A stretch of DNA of 64,000 nucleotides from Druceiella hillmani (GCA_039881145.1 JAYKKI010000032.1:11213501-11277500); one strand, 5' to 3'. Positions 13,715 to 25,690 are shown, counted from the first letter of the stretch. The notes: generated by a model from the sequence alone, not told the origin. Numbers and translations are program-made.

Positions 13715-13989
13715 CATATTACCGATGTAATTATTTTAAAATTAATTATATATTTAATTAAAATTAAGCTGCGCTTAAGGTCAAAACTTGCGTAGTCATA
13801 CAAAAATAAATTTTGATCCGGACAAAGGAAAAGTACTTTTGCAATATTTTACATATTGATGAAAATATAAAGATTTCACTACCATAACAAATTCTACTAC
13901 TATGTCAAGTTTTACTACCATCCTTAAAAAGCAGCGAAGTATGGGTCGTGGAAAAAATGATTCTGATATTTGTTGTTTATTTCTCATTT

Positions 13990-14280
13990 TTACGGTTCCG
14001 TACCTCAATAGGAAATAAGGAACCCATAAAATCACTTCGTTGTCCGTCTGTCGGTATGTGAATACCCCTTTTCTACGGGATCGCATGCATTTACACGCGT
14101 CCTATCATGAAGTTGAAATTATCATTTACTTTGGCCTTGGAACTGTTAAAAAATCAAGCTTCTAAGTCAACGCAATCAAGAAGAAACCTAAAAATATCGC
14201 CATTTATCCCGAACATTTGGCACTCATAAATAAATCAAAACCTATAGGGTACTTCCCGGTGACCTGAATTTGTTACATTT
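13990..14280 (+). repeat. Lepidopteran-type interspersed repeat, copy 2
   Basis: Contains, in order, a tacggttccgtacctcaa block, gttgtccgtctgtc, aagtcaacgcaatcaa, and cctatagggtacttcccggtgacc. These are hallmark words of the same family as at 12.7 and 19.9 kb. The overlapping minus-strand open frame at 13,796-14,086 is a shadow of it. Confidence 0.6.
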
Positions 14281-14794
14281 TTGTTATGTAAAATGTTTAA
14301 TTATTATAAACAACGACATGACGACTACTCATAACATTTTATCATGTAAGTGTGGCTTTACAAATATAGATCAAGGTACGTCGTTCACAGTCTTAAAACA
14401 TCGTAACCAATATTAAATAAACGAAAATAATGATAGCAAATCCTAATATAATATGAATAATTATGACAATATATAGAAAGAAAACTTTATTTCTCTCCAT
14501 GGAAACGATGAACTGAAATTAAAGAGAATTTTGAAACAAAATAAAGCGGTTAACACCATATGAGCAGTTTGAATTTCAGACAGCTATATTTATCTATGAC
14601 TGCTCCATAGCAAAAGCAATTTGCCATTTATAAACATAATAACTTACATGTAAATTATTAGGTATCTCTAAAATTTTCATAATACAATTTAACAGCAAAC
14701 AAAATTCAATGAACAGCAAACAGTTCTTCGGTAGATTTGTTAACTTTGACAAAGTAAATCCAAAGCGAGCGAGGTCAATAGACTTCAGAGATTG

Positions 14795-14880
14795 ACCAAA
14801 TTGAATTCACAAACGAATTTCGTAACTCAAAGGGGCAAATTAATAATTACGACGACTATATTTGACAAACAGTATTAGCG
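14795..14880. repeat. Short dispersed repeat (attcacaaacgaat type)
   Basis: The segment aattgaattcacaaacgaat with downstream taactcaaaggggcaaattaataatta recurs in degraded form at about 20,880-20,945 and 16,970-17,010. It is a low-copy non-coding repeat of unknown class. Confidence 0.35.
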
Positions 14881-15240
14881 TACGATTAAAGTTCACTTTT
14901 ATACTAATGTTTACAAACTTGAATTTTGTTCGAAGCGTATTCAATATTGTGAAAAGATCGAGGAAGTTTTTTTCTTATTTAGAATCGAAAACATTCTATT
15001 TTAGCCCATTTGAAAGAAAGGCCACACAGAAGATATAGGTACAAAATTTTTCTTTAATAATTAATCAATAAAAATGGCATGTAAAACAAAAAAAAGAAAG
15101 GACGAAAATATCACATATATTATACATTAAGTTTCTATTATTTGTATTTTTACACGTGGGTGTACATATACGTGCGAGTTTGCATATTATGTTCTATCAA
15201 TTCGTCAATGTTCACTGACTAATCACAAAAGGTTATTTTA

Positions 15241-15253
15241 AATATATATATAT

Positions 15254-15316
<63 letters not shown>

Positions 15317-15320
15317 CATA
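15241..15320. repeat. (TA)n microsatellite
   Basis: About 80 bp of TA units with one AAA interruption, ending in tacatacata. Confidence 0.95.
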
Positions 15321-15599
15321 TGAATACATTTCATAAAACTAGGCAACTACTTTTATTAAAAAAATTGTTTCCTGTCGCTGTAGTTATAATGAAAGACGAA
15401 AATTCATAATAATTTAATTATGTTAGTGCATAGTATAAAAATTTAAAAAATATTATCTATTTCTCGATATTATTTTGAAATCTTGTGAAAGATAATTTGT
15501 AACGATAATTTTCAAAGTACATAATTATGGGAAAATGTATCAAAAATATTAAACAATTAGATCACAAATAAGATACATTTAGATACAAATAAATATTAA

Positions 15600-16640
15600 G
15601 CCGCTGACAACATCAAATGATCCTGAAGGATCTGTCTTTCCGTTGTGGCTCAAAGAAAGACAAACAAGCACACTTCCAAATTTTTAATATCAGTTAGGAT
15701 TATTATATTAGTTATGACAAGATTTTCCAGGTTGAAAAATAACCTGTCCTAATCCACGGTGAAAAAAGGACAAACACACTTCCGAATTTTTTATGTTAGT
15801 TGGCATTGGTATTATTATTATGATGAGATTTTTCAGGCTGTAAAATAATCTGTGCCATTTTCTAGCCCACCAATTATTTTTTTGCAGAAAACCACTTTGA
15901 CCTCTTGTTTTATTGCTACGTGAAAGAATAACAAACACGCTTTTGGATTTTGTAATATTTGTTGGGATTGTTCTATTAGTTAACATGAGATTTCTCGGGT
16001 TAGAAAGTAGCCTATATAATTTCCCAGACTGCCAAATATCTTTGTGAAGAAAATCTTGTCGATATGTTGCTCTATTAGAATATGAAAGAAGCGCAAATTA
16101 ATATACTGGGGTAATTTTTAATTGATTTGGTTGCTGTTTAGTTAGGATGAGATTAGCCGAGTTGCAATGTAGCCTATGTTACTTTTTAACCCACTAACTA
16201 TCCATTGCGACGTGAAAAAAGACAAACTAATATATTTTTGAATTTTAAATTGTTGCTGTTGCTATATTAATTAGGATGAAATCTCCGGAAAGCAAATATT
16301 ATTTCCTAGCCCGCCGATCTCTGTGCAGAAAGCCCATCGATATATTGCTCCATTGTAAAGTGAAGAAAGAACAAACAAGCACTCTTTTGAATTTTTAATA
16401 TTTGTTGGGATTTTTTTTCCAGTTACGATGAAATTTTCCGGAATGGAAAGTGGTCTATATTATTTTCCTTTCTCACCAACCATTTCTATAGTGAAAGTCA
16501 AGTAGAATGTTGCTTCGTTGCGACGTGAAATAAGGACAAACAAACAAACTTTAGAATTTTTAATGTTATTTATGATTGTCCTATTAGGTAGGAGAGATTT
16601 GTCAAGTTGATAATTAACCTCACTTCTCGCATCCGAAACA
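15600..16640. repeat. Satellite-like array of ~160-bp monomers
   Basis: Seven diverged units can be aligned by the recurring words gaaag-a-acaaacaagcac, ttttgaatttttaatatttgttggg, attagttaggatgagattt, and gcccaccaa..ctttgtgcagaaa. The first word occurs near 15,655, 15,760, 15,923, 16,084, 16,216, 16,367 and 16,527, giving spacings of about 105-163 bp. Units differ by many substitutions and indels, so the array is old or not homogenised. There is no coding potential. Confidence 0.75.
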
Positions 16641-16795
16641 ACCTGTTAAAATTATGAAAAAACAGCCTTACTTAAGGTCTATTGGAAAAATATATCTGAT
16701 TATAAATGTAGATAATAACAAAACTAATTTTTTTTTAAATATGCGGCGGTTCTTGGCTGTAAAAAAATATACAGAGCATTATATTTATAAGCTGG

Positions 16796-16798
16796 ATA

Positions 16799-16851
<53 letters not shown>

Positions 16852-16863
16852 ATGTATATATAA

Positions 16864-16926
<63 letters not shown>
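16796..16926. repeat. (TA)n/(TG)n compound microsatellite
   Basis: TA repeat, a (TG)9-like core near 16,833-16,851, then a second TA block after taaataaa. Confidence 0.95.
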
Positions 16927-16930
<4 letters not shown>

Positions 16931-17580
16931 CACAGAGACTTCGTAGTGTGAGTTCTAGCAGCGAATATTAAGTAAATTTAAATTAATTCACAAACAAATA
17001 ATTCATTCAAATAATTGTTCCACTTCGCTTTAAGCACCACAGGTATTTGTTCTTACATGGAATATATATTTAAGTAGATATATTAGAGTATTATTAGCAG
17101 TACCAATTTGGAAAATAGTTTAGGAAATGATTTATACATTTTTGGCTTATTTATGGAAATATACCACTTAAATCAATTGTAAAAAAAAATTAGATAGTCT
17201 TTATAACTAGCCTTTTTAAACGTTTAATTTAATATAGTATGTGGGATTACCCTAAAATAGATGAAATTCAATTTAAATATTGTAATTTATGTACTTGACC
17301 TTTGTTAAATGTAAATTTTCTGCGTCGAACGATTTCCAAGAAAACGGCTGTAAAATATAGACAGTCGGTTGGAGTATGACATTATAAGAGTTTCGATTTT
17401 AGAGCTCCGTAGTCAAATGGTAAAACGGAACACCTATAACTTCGTCCTGTCTGTTTGTCTGTCCAAATGTCACAGCCATTTTACTCGGAAGCTATTGGCA
17501 CTATATAAATAAGATTTGAATAATGAGTGTTTTCTGTCAACCGCTACTCAATGAAATAGTAGAATTATGAAAAAAATAAT

Positions 17581-17697
17581 CCACAATTAAATGAAACTAC
17601 GTGATGCAGTATTATTTCTTCTATCTTTAATTTCTTTACCACGACCTAGGTTTCGATGTATTACAACATCTTCAGGTGGGATACTAGCAAAGATTCT
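17581..17697 (+). mobile_element. Palindromic ribozyme element, copy 3 (one arm)
   Basis: Only the left arm is present: CACAATTAAATG through ttcaggtggg and a few bases of the loop (atactagcaaagattct). It is truncated exactly in the loop region and lies inside the repeat at 17,398-18,098. Truncation at one end with a constant other end is the usual outcome of incomplete reverse transcription. Confidence 0.8.
17639..17679 (-). ncRNA. Hammerhead ribozyme-like motif, core intact
   Basis: Minus strand: stem I CCAC (pairs with GTGG), CTGAAGA at 17,669-17,675, one extra T, stem II GTTGT/ACATC with a single T-T mismatch, GAAA, stem III ACC/GGT with a TA loop, then C (the predicted cleavage residue) and GTGG. 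All core boxes are intact. The unpaired T after CTGAAGA and the weak stem II make activity uncertain. Confidence 0.5.
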
Positions 17698-18307
17698 AAA
17701 AATAATATTAGGGGTGGCACTTCATCCATGTTACTGAGGGATGAAAAAAAAGGCAGTGCACATAAGCGAGTAGAGTATTGTTATATCATGATAATAGTTG
17801 GTGAGATATGCGCTCCTAGATCTTGAAAAGTATATCCCCTCTCTGACTTTTCAACTAAGGTGTGTAAAATTGTAAAAAAAATAAAGGTAATAGCACTTAA
17901 AACAAATTTTCAACAGAAATTGGTTTGAATAAGGTATGTTGTACAGTTTTTGAGGTATGGGATATTTCGGTACCAACCGCGGCAACAACTTTGTTTTTCA
18001 CAGTATATTTTAGAAATACTAAGTAGTAAGTTTAATATTGTTTGGGGCTACGGAATATGTCGTGCGTGAGTCCGGCACGCACGTGGCCGTTTTTTTTTCA
18101 TTTTGTTGAAGCTAAATAAAAAATGGAATGGAGGCAAAGCCTGTTATCTAGGATGGACAACTAAAAATATATTTTTATTAGATATTATCCTACGAGGTAC
18201 CACCCGCATTAATTACACTATTTGTAATGATGTAATTTCCTTAAAAGTAAAACTTTTACAAAAAAAGTTTTACAAAATAAATTATTATTAAGAATAAATC
18301 AGGAAAT

Positions 18308-18471
18308 ATAAGCTACTCTTTCAATTGAAGCACGAAACACTAAATGAAAAAAAAAACATAAAATGAAATGCATTTTTTCTGGATTGTCAGCAATTCTCTA
18401 GAAGTATAAAATTCAAAAAAAATATTTTGAATCTTTATAAGTTGCTCTTTCAATTGATGCACGAAACACTA
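18308..18471. repeat. 129-bp tandem duplication (partial)
   Basis: The block ataagctactctttcaattg with acgaaacacta begins at 18,308 and recurs at 18,437 with three or so changes. Confidence 0.7.
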
Positions 18472-18479
18472 ATTAAAAA

Positions 18480-18655
18480 AAATTAATATTTCCTTCGCTC
18501 TCTCTAAAATTTCTGTAACAATGTTATTGAGAGAAATTTGTGTATAATCCGTGTCAAAATGGTTTTTGAGAAAAACAGCTGTGATGGATGGTCAGACGGA
18601 TTTATAAGTGGTCTTATAAAAATTGTTTTTTTGCGGTATAGAAATCTGTTAAAAA
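18480..18655 (-). repeat. Lepidopteran-type repeat fragment
   Basis: Read on the minus strand it contains atttctataccgcaaaaaaac, a tccgtctgaccatccatcacagc block and the following aaaccattttgaca. This is the 5' part of the same family as at 17.4 kb, in the opposite direction. Confidence 0.4.
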
Positions 18656-19059
18656 AAGTATCTTTAAGATATAATTAATTTTCCTTTAATTTGGGCAAAC
18701 AATTTGTTACTAATTTTTCTTTCCTTACTTAAATGACCAAGAAACTTAAATTATTTCAACTCCAGCTTGGTTAAATCGAGTTACGCTATAAAAAAATGGA
18801 TGAACAAAAGTTTTCCTTTAATTTGTCTGTATAATAAAAATAAATGTATGTCACTCTGAATTGAAATAAATATACTAAATTAAAAAAATAAATAGAATTG
18901 GGGGAATTATGGTTAGTTAAAAAAACAAACCTAAGACTGCAAACACATAAACGGTTTATTTAATAATTTGCATTTTATAGAAGCAATAATCTAAACTTTG
19001 TATTGTTATGGCCTATAAATGACTTCTGATTTTTACAATTGCAAGTTTAAGATTTTGAT

Positions 19060-19100
19060 TACGTGCGCGTGTGCGTGTGCTTGCGCGCGTGTGTGTATGT
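19060..19100. repeat. Alternating GT/GC tract
   Basis: About 40 bp of strict purine-pyrimidine alternation (acgtgcgcgtgtgcgtgtgc ... gcgcgcgtgtgtgt). It contrasts with the A+T-rich surroundings and is a typical Z-DNA-forming sequence. Confidence 0.8.
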
Positions 19101-19631
19101 TATATCAATCTTTCAATTCTTAGGTCTTTTTTCTTATGATATTTAATCTTGCACCACCAAAATTTTTAATTTTTCCACATAGAATCCTCAATGTTACCAT
19201 TTCTACTATACTCACATTTTACCTGCACACAGTGTAGAAATAACTTTCATTAAAAATCTTTAGTTTAAACACAGAAATAACTTTCGTTTTTTATTTAGAA
19301 TAATTAAATTACGGTCAACAATGGTTTTTCTTAAGGTAATGCGAGTTATTGAAAGTTTTTTTCTATTCTTTGATCTCTTGTAAACAATATTATTATACAT
19401 GCTCTTGATACCCTAATTAATTTTTTTGTTGTCATTTAGAATAAGTAATTTCGTAAATAAGGATCATAATATCGAAAAAGAAAATATCAAAATTTTCCAA
19501 TGAATATATTTAATTTTTAGATTTTTCTAATAAATATATTTAATTATTATTTTCATACAATACAGGGTCGAAAGAAAATAAAATAATATATAAAACACCC
19601 ATACACTGACAATTTCAGCTTAGGAGATAAC

Positions 19632-19755
19632 GTTATATAAATATATACTTAACCACCAACCATTATGTGGGACCACCGGATAGAGATGCTGCTAGAAGAA
19701 AAAACCTGTCAAGCACTAGTGGAAATCGCAATACGAGGGTTCCGAACACATTTAG
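19632..19755 (+). other. Weak exon candidate
   Basis: A 41-codon open frame of raised G+C ends at 19,755 in ACATTTAG followed by GTAATT, an acceptable splice donor. The translation is basic and polar (PPDRDAARRKNLSS, then NRNTRVPNTFR). No convincing acceptor is visible and no family is recognised. It could equally be a transposon scrap. Confidence 0.15.
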
Positions 19756-19908
19756 GTAATTATAAACATTTAAAGATACATAATATTCCAATTAAAATAT
19801 TTGCAAAATTTTAGTCTTTCAGAACAAAAACATATTGCTTACTATATCTTTCACTGGCACAAAAAGAAATTTTATATGATTTAACTACAAATTAAAATTC
19901 GGTTAAAT

Positions 19909-20130
19909 TAGAGTTCCATACCTCAAAAGAAAAAAGGAATCCTAAAAACCTAAAAATAGAGACATTTCTGCCGCATTTTTTGACACTCGCAAATATATCA
20001 AGACCTGTAGGGTACTTCCCGTTGACCCAGAATCGTGAAATTTGGCAATAATCTCTCAATACAAATAAACGAAAAATCTCAAAATTGTTAAATCATTTTT
20101 GATAATTTGAATATACCTTATGTTTTACGG
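19909..20130 (+). repeat. Lepidopteran-type interspersed repeat, copy 4
   Basis: Contains gagttccatacctcaaaag, then ttttttgacactcgcaaat, cctgtagggtacttcccgtt, and gacccagaatcgtgaaatttggca. The middle part of the 14-kb copy is deleted. Confidence 0.6.
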
Positions 20131-21816
20131 TCGTAAAAGACGTGGTAAGCATATTGCCTTCACGCTATTGTTGCTATCACGTTATACCAAAATTAATATT
20201 TGTAATAGAAATAGAATGTATCTTTAAATGTTTATAAGTGCCTATATATGTACGCAATGCTCGTAATGCGAGTTCTACTCGTGCTTGACATATTTATGTT
20301 TAATGACTATTAAATTTAATTGATTTCGCGGAAAAAAATATTTTGCGCCTACATTGCATGTATAAAATGCAATTACTTGTTTCTTAATTTTTCTTTTAAG
20401 TTTTGCTCCACGTTGTGTGAGATCATATGAAGCATATATGTACAATATTTAATTATTATAATACATAAGCGAATAGCTCTAAAACTGTAATAAATTGTGC
20501 GGCCGTGACAAACGCAATAATAGACGAACAAAATGAAAAAATATAAGGTGTCCTTGTCTACGCAAACCTAGAAATGCATAACAAAATTGTTTCAAACTCC
20601 CGTGCTGGTTTTGAAAAAAAAACACAAGTCTCAGAACAGTACGCCGCTACTTAAAATAGTAAATTTAATACTGAGTTAAAATAATTCTAAGCACATATTT
20701 CCTTTCAATCAACTTTCAACGAAAATTCATAAACAATTTTAGAGGAACTTCAAAAGTCATTTCCGTTTATTTGATATTTGTACTACCATAGGCAACCCAA
20801 TAAAACCATTTCGGTGGCACAATTGATGGGACCCGTTTACAAATTCTAAAGCGTACCATATCTACAAACATCAGAGACAATTTAATTTAAATTCACAAAC
20901 GAATAACGTCATTTAAAGCAACAAATTTATTAATTATAATGTTTGAATCAGTTTGTAATTGTTTCGTATGAATTTTTCAGGAATTGTTCGATGTTCGTGG
21001 TTTCAAATATGTTTTACAGTTTTTTTTCTAAGACTATTTGTCTGTCTAAACATTCACTAAAACGTAAACGTAATAACCTATTACTGATAAAATGACAAAC
21101 AATGACAGGGGGGTAACAGCCTTGACCACACTCTATTCTGTTTGTTGTTTAAAAATGGTATTAATTTTGTGTAATTTAAAAAAAAATTTTGGGATAAAAA
21201 TCCAGCAGTTTTTTTAATAGAAACTTTAATATTTCGCTTTTTACATTCTTTTCTACCTTATTAATAAGAAAATATTGAATTACGCTTTGCCCGAAACAAT
21301 AAAATATTTGTCCTACAAATTACTTGGTGTCTTAAGTAAAATTTATGTGATTTTTTCTACAATAGTGATTTGTTAATAACTAAGCTGTTAATAAACAAAA
21401 ATAACATTTAAGAAAAATCAGTTAACGCCTATATTACAAACCTTCATAAAAAATTAATTAGCGTTTACGAAACTATTTTCGAAAAATTTTATAATGTAAT
21501 GAACATTATAATGGATACTTTGCTGGATTTATACTTTAATGGATAGATTAATTTAAGTTTGTTTTTTCATTTAAATTAATATTTTTTTAGGAATCATCAA
21601 AAACATATAAAACTATTTAAAAACGCTAAATTTTATATGCAGTCGTAGCAACTACATGTAGAGTATTAAAATTATGCTACATGACACCCGCAACTGCACA
21701 TATGAGAGAAATGAACTTACGAAGTTTAGAGCGTTAAAAAAGTATATACAACTGTTAGGTGACCTCTCCGCGTAACATTTCTGCGCGTCTTTATAGTGAG
21801 ATATCAATATGTTTAC
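20131..21816. other. A+T-rich unique DNA, nothing recognised
   Basis: Only the degraded attcacaaacgaat repeat (about 20,880-20,945) was noticed. No open frame of note. Confidence 0.5.
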
Positions 21817-21914
21817 TTGGCATTTTCTTATGGCGTAATCGAAATAACGGAGTATAACACACATATTGGGATTTTCTTATGGTGTAAACGTAATGATGGA
21901 GTGTGACAAACATA
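21817..21914. repeat. Two-copy 49-bp tandem repeat
   Basis: Unit starts ttggcattttcttatggcgt at 21,817 and ttgggattttcttatggtgt at 21,866; the copies are about 80% alike. Confidence 0.75.
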
Positions 21915-22284
21915 GTTTAATATCATTCGCTTATATCGAGATTTATTCATTAAATGTTTTTAGTGTAAATATTTGGTATCGTCTATCCTACAAAATTAAA
22001 AAGTCTCTTTCAATTTTAACATCTTAGTCTGAGGTCACTAAATGTTTTTAATTTTGCTGTATAAATTTGATCTCGTTCATTTGCATTTTACTTGAAAATA
22101 AATATTATGTCAGCATTTTTTTATTAAAGAATTTTCCATCTACATTTAATGATATTGATATTTATATTATATACCGTGTTACCTATTTTGTACATTCCAA
22201 GAGAATCGAATTAAGGAGTGAACTCCAGTTGCGCGTCGGAGCTAACACGCACAATATTTTTGTATCTTATATAATATATCTAAT

Positions 22285-22780
22285 TTCATCAGTAGAAAAA
22301 CACAGATTCTGATTTACAAAAGCTTAATTAGACCCATTCTTACATACTCTGCTGAGACCTGGACAATGAAAAAAAAGTTAAACATACCTTATCAGTTTTT
22401 GAAAGAAAGATTTTAAGAAGTATTTTTAGTGGTCTAAAATGTAACATTTGGAGAAGACGGACTAACTCTGAACTTTACAAATAATTTAACAGTCCACATA
22501 TAGTCAAATACATGGCAATTCAGAGAATAAAATGGGCACGGCACTTGAACAGAATGGACGACAGTCGGTCAACAAAAAATATGTTCTCAGCCAGATCATT
22601 GGGCTCTAAAAAAAGAGGTAGACCTAAACTTAGGTGGCTTAACCGTCTAGAAAAAGACTTAAAAATCCTAAGCGTAACGAACTGAATGTTTCTGGCCAAG
22701 AACAGGAAAGCTTGGGAGTTGGTTCTTTGGAAGGCAGGGGCCTATCCTGGGCTGTCAAACCATTGTAGAAGAAGAGCTAA
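22285..22780 (+). pseudogene. RTE-like LINE, 3' end of ORF2
   Basis: C-terminal end of a non-LTR retrotransposon polyprotein, downstream of the RT catalytic motif. Visible pieces in order: KTQILIYKSLIRPILTYSAE, then in another frame SVFERKILRSIFSG, then VKYMAIQRIKWARHLNRMDD, then KKRGRPKLRWLNRLEKDL, and finally KAWELVLWKAGAYPGL near the 3' end. This order (IRPxLTYxxETW, IxRxxWxxHxxRM, RGRPxxRWxD) is typical of RTE-type and related LINE ORF2 ends in insects. The frame changes at least once and there are in-frame stops, so it is dead. The 3' boundary is close to the tagaagaagag tail near 22,775. The 5' part is missing. Confidence 0.8.
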
Positions 22781-22945
22781 ATTCATCTACAATTTAAATT
22801 TTTAAATAATATAAGAATTTATAAAAATTTTGATATAATATCAATTTCATTACATTTCTGTACGTAATTTAAGGACGAAAAGAGTGAAAATCAATATGAA
22901 TACCCGAATATTCAGTTAAGACTCACCCGTCCCTACTTCGAATAA

Positions 22946-23024
22946 TATTTACTAGCACTAAGTTGTAAAACAAAAATTATAAGATGCTTATAATTTTTGT
23001 TTTAAAACTTAGTGCTAGTAAATA
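22946..23024. repeat. Near-perfect 38-bp inverted repeat
   Basis: Left arm 22,946-22,983 and right arm 22,987-23,024 match at 37 of 38 positions, with only ATG between them. Such a tight palindrome must be young or maintained. Confidence 0.95.
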
Positions 23025-23407
23025 GCCTTCAAGGTATAGGCTGTTATAATTAAGCAAACATTCACAGTAATGACGGGTTTACGCCATCTTGCTACAAAAA
23101 ACAGAACACTTTCGATACGAAACTGAAATTAATAAATTTCCTCTCGTCAATTTTCGACGTTCATATTGCGAACAATTGTCCAATTAGTATATTGCATGGT
23201 TGAAATATCTTACCGAGTTTAAAGTAATAACACTGATGTAACCGGTCGAGTGACTAGAACGTTAACTCGCTTGTGGCTGAAAAAGGAAGTATAAAACGTT
23301 TCGTTTATATCTAGTTTAGTTGAAAGGATGAAGTTAATTTTGATTTCAAGAAAGCTGTTTTTGTGTTTTTTTTGTTTTAAAATATACCAAACATATTTAT
23401 AAAACTT

Positions 23408-23410
<3 letters not shown>

Positions 23411-23486
<76 letters not shown>
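23411..23486. repeat. (TA)n microsatellite
   Basis: TA repeat with one central TACATA interruption. Confidence 0.95.
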
Positions 23487-23490
<4 letters not shown>

Positions 23491-25022
23491 CGCTTACATA
23501 GTCAACAGGCAACAATTAGTCATGTTCCTTTAGTATCAGTAACGCATAAATACACGAATAAAAAAATCACTTAAATTTATCATTAAGCATCTTAAAGGTA
23601 AACATAAAATAAACCATTCACCATTTCAATGAAAATAAAATTTAGTATTTTCTTTTTTAACTATACTAATAGATGAAAAATATGAAGAAGATAAAATGTT
23701 AATGATTTTTCGCTCAAATGTACGACTCAGACGAAATATGCAGCATGTGGTCATGAAATATGGAGAATTAGAAAAAAGATGATAAAGCCAAAATTATAAC
23801 ATATATATGTCTCATCCACCATATACGTAATATTGTGCGATCAAAATATGGATTGGATAAAATATGGATCTTTTGAAAGACGAAATGTAGATTGGACCTT
23901 TTAAAATATAAAATAGGACAGATCATCCTAAAATAAATCATTATTCTCTAAGTTTTTGAAATTAAAAAAAACAGCTCACTTTTCATAAACAGTACATTTA
24001 TATAAAGGAAAAATTATGTCAATTCTCAAAAATAGTATAAAAATATCATATATTCTTAAATATATAAACTATTATTTTTATTCTAACCATATACGAAATT
24101 TCTGTAGCACAAATTAAACATATACTTAATAGGTTTTTTAATAAATCATGCATTGGATGACAGAAGCGGTTTATCGAAGTAGTGTTTCATGAAATTAAAT
24201 TAAATATTAGGTATTTTTGTCAGCCTATTTACAATTATTTTATTATCTTGAAATGAGAAAAATACATTTAAGGATTTTCTTCTCTTTTTTAATAAAATGA
24301 AAAGATATGGTCTGTCATATATTGTATAATTTGATACTGACTTATTTATATACTTCCCCTTGGTTGACTCTTGAAATTTATTACGAAAGAATATATCATA
24401 AGTGTAGGGAAAACCCAAATATTGTTAGTTTTTTGTAAATAAAATGTCAAAATATTAAAATGTCATAAATCTTCTGAATAACATTTTAACAAGTATTTCA
24501 AAATAAACTACTGGTATTACAGAAATTTTTTTTTTAATTAGTCGATTAATTAATTGTTGATTGGTTGAATAATTGCTGCACACAGATTAAACAATCATTG
24601 AATAGTATTAATCAATTGAATAGTATTATTTATATTTTCGTCTTTATGTTAATCACAAAGTATCTGATTTTCTGGAGTTATTTTTTATATGAATCTAGGT
24701 TTTGAAAAATAGTAGTGACCACTTCATTGCCCAATTGCTCACATTGTTCATATAAAATAAATTATTATTTTACATATGAAATTGATGTACAAATAGTCAT
24801 GAATGTCTTTAAATGTCTATTAATGTGCTTTAAAGGGGTTCTCAAACATAAATTTTAGCAAATGGTTTGACGTAAAATCATTTATGTGAGTTGTTACCAT
24901 TTATATTTTCAGATATTACCTATTCTCTAATTAGAGATTTGTTATTGTTTTCCATATTTTCATAGAAGAAAATTGAGATAAAGGAAATAAATTAAGATAG
25001 TGGTTTATATCTTTACATGCAC

Positions 25023-25023
<1 letters not shown>
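23487..25023. other. A+T-rich unique DNA, nothing recognised
   Basis: Short minus-strand open frame at 24,200-24,418 shows no family features. Nothing else was recognised. Confidence 0.5.
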
Positions 25024-25069
<46 letters not shown>

Positions 25070-25073
25070 TATA
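25024..25073. repeat. (TA)n microsatellite
   Basis: TA repeat, ending in acatatatatacc. Confidence 0.95.
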
Positions 25074-25559
25074 CCAAGTTTATGGCTGAGTTAGTTTTAT
25101 TGATACGTCACAAATATTAATAAAACGAAATATTAATAAATTATTTACACGAGTAAATATCGCATTACCTTGGATAATTGTACAATTATTACAATTTTCA
25201 CAATTATTACAATTTTCATTTAATATTGTTTTTCCAAAAATTAAAATGTTCACGTTATCACCTTTTGTATAATTATTTTACAAATCCTTTATTATATAAT
25301 AAATTGGCTTTCACAAATATAAACTGCTTGCAGTGTCACTAAACGGACTACAAGTGATCACAACCAGAATGCATTCAAACCTCATTATTAGAATAAATTT
25401 CCGTTATTTTGTTTGTTTTATAAAAAACAAACTCACATTAAATTTTTTTTTGTTTTAACTATTACTTACTTTTAAAAATAATTTTGAATACTTCACATAA
25501 TACTTAAAAAACAAACAAAATTTAGTATCGACATTCTATAAAACCGTAGTTTAGGTTTT

Positions 25560-25690
25560 TCTTCGTTCTCATACGTGCAGAATGCATAAACTAACCGGAT
25601 GGAACGTCTCACCACAAAAAGCGCTTCCGCTGCGCACATAACTAATATGCATCCTCGTATTCCGGCTCCTCTCCCGGAAATGTATCTTAG
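25560..25690. other. Local G+C- and CpG-rich island
   Basis: About 130 bp near 50% G+C, with words such as aaccggatggaacgtc, gcgcttccgctgcgcac and tcctctcccggaaatg, set in DNA near 25% G+C. No long open frame crosses it. It could be a promoter or enhancer core, or part of an unrecognised element. Function is not shown by the sequence. Confidence 0.35.

Larger units (their letters stand above)
17572..17706. repeat. 9-bp target-site duplication around copy 3
   Basis: AAAAATAAT occurs at 17,572-17,580 and 17,698-17,706 on either side of the element. The word is low in complexity, so this pair is less compelling than the 10- and 13-bp pairs. Confidence 0.6.
17398..18098 (+). repeat. Lepidopteran-type repeat, copy 3, near full length
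   Basis: Starts with agagctccgtagtcaaatgg and tctgtttgtctgtcc, and ends with ggggctacggaat...gtgcgtgagtccggcacgcacgtggccg and a T-run at 18,098. Both ends are the conserved ends of the family, so this is the most complete copy here. A palindromic ribozyme element is inserted inside it at 17,581-17,697, so this repeat is the older of the two. No protein is encoded. Confidence 0.65.

Noticed and set aside
13796..14086. 96-codon minus-strand open frame
   Set aside because: It overlaps the lepidopteran-type repeat at 13,990-14,280 and has no protein-like features of its own.
22946..23024. microRNA precursor
   Set aside because: The stem is too perfect and the loop too short (3 bases); a recent fold-back event is a simpler explanation.
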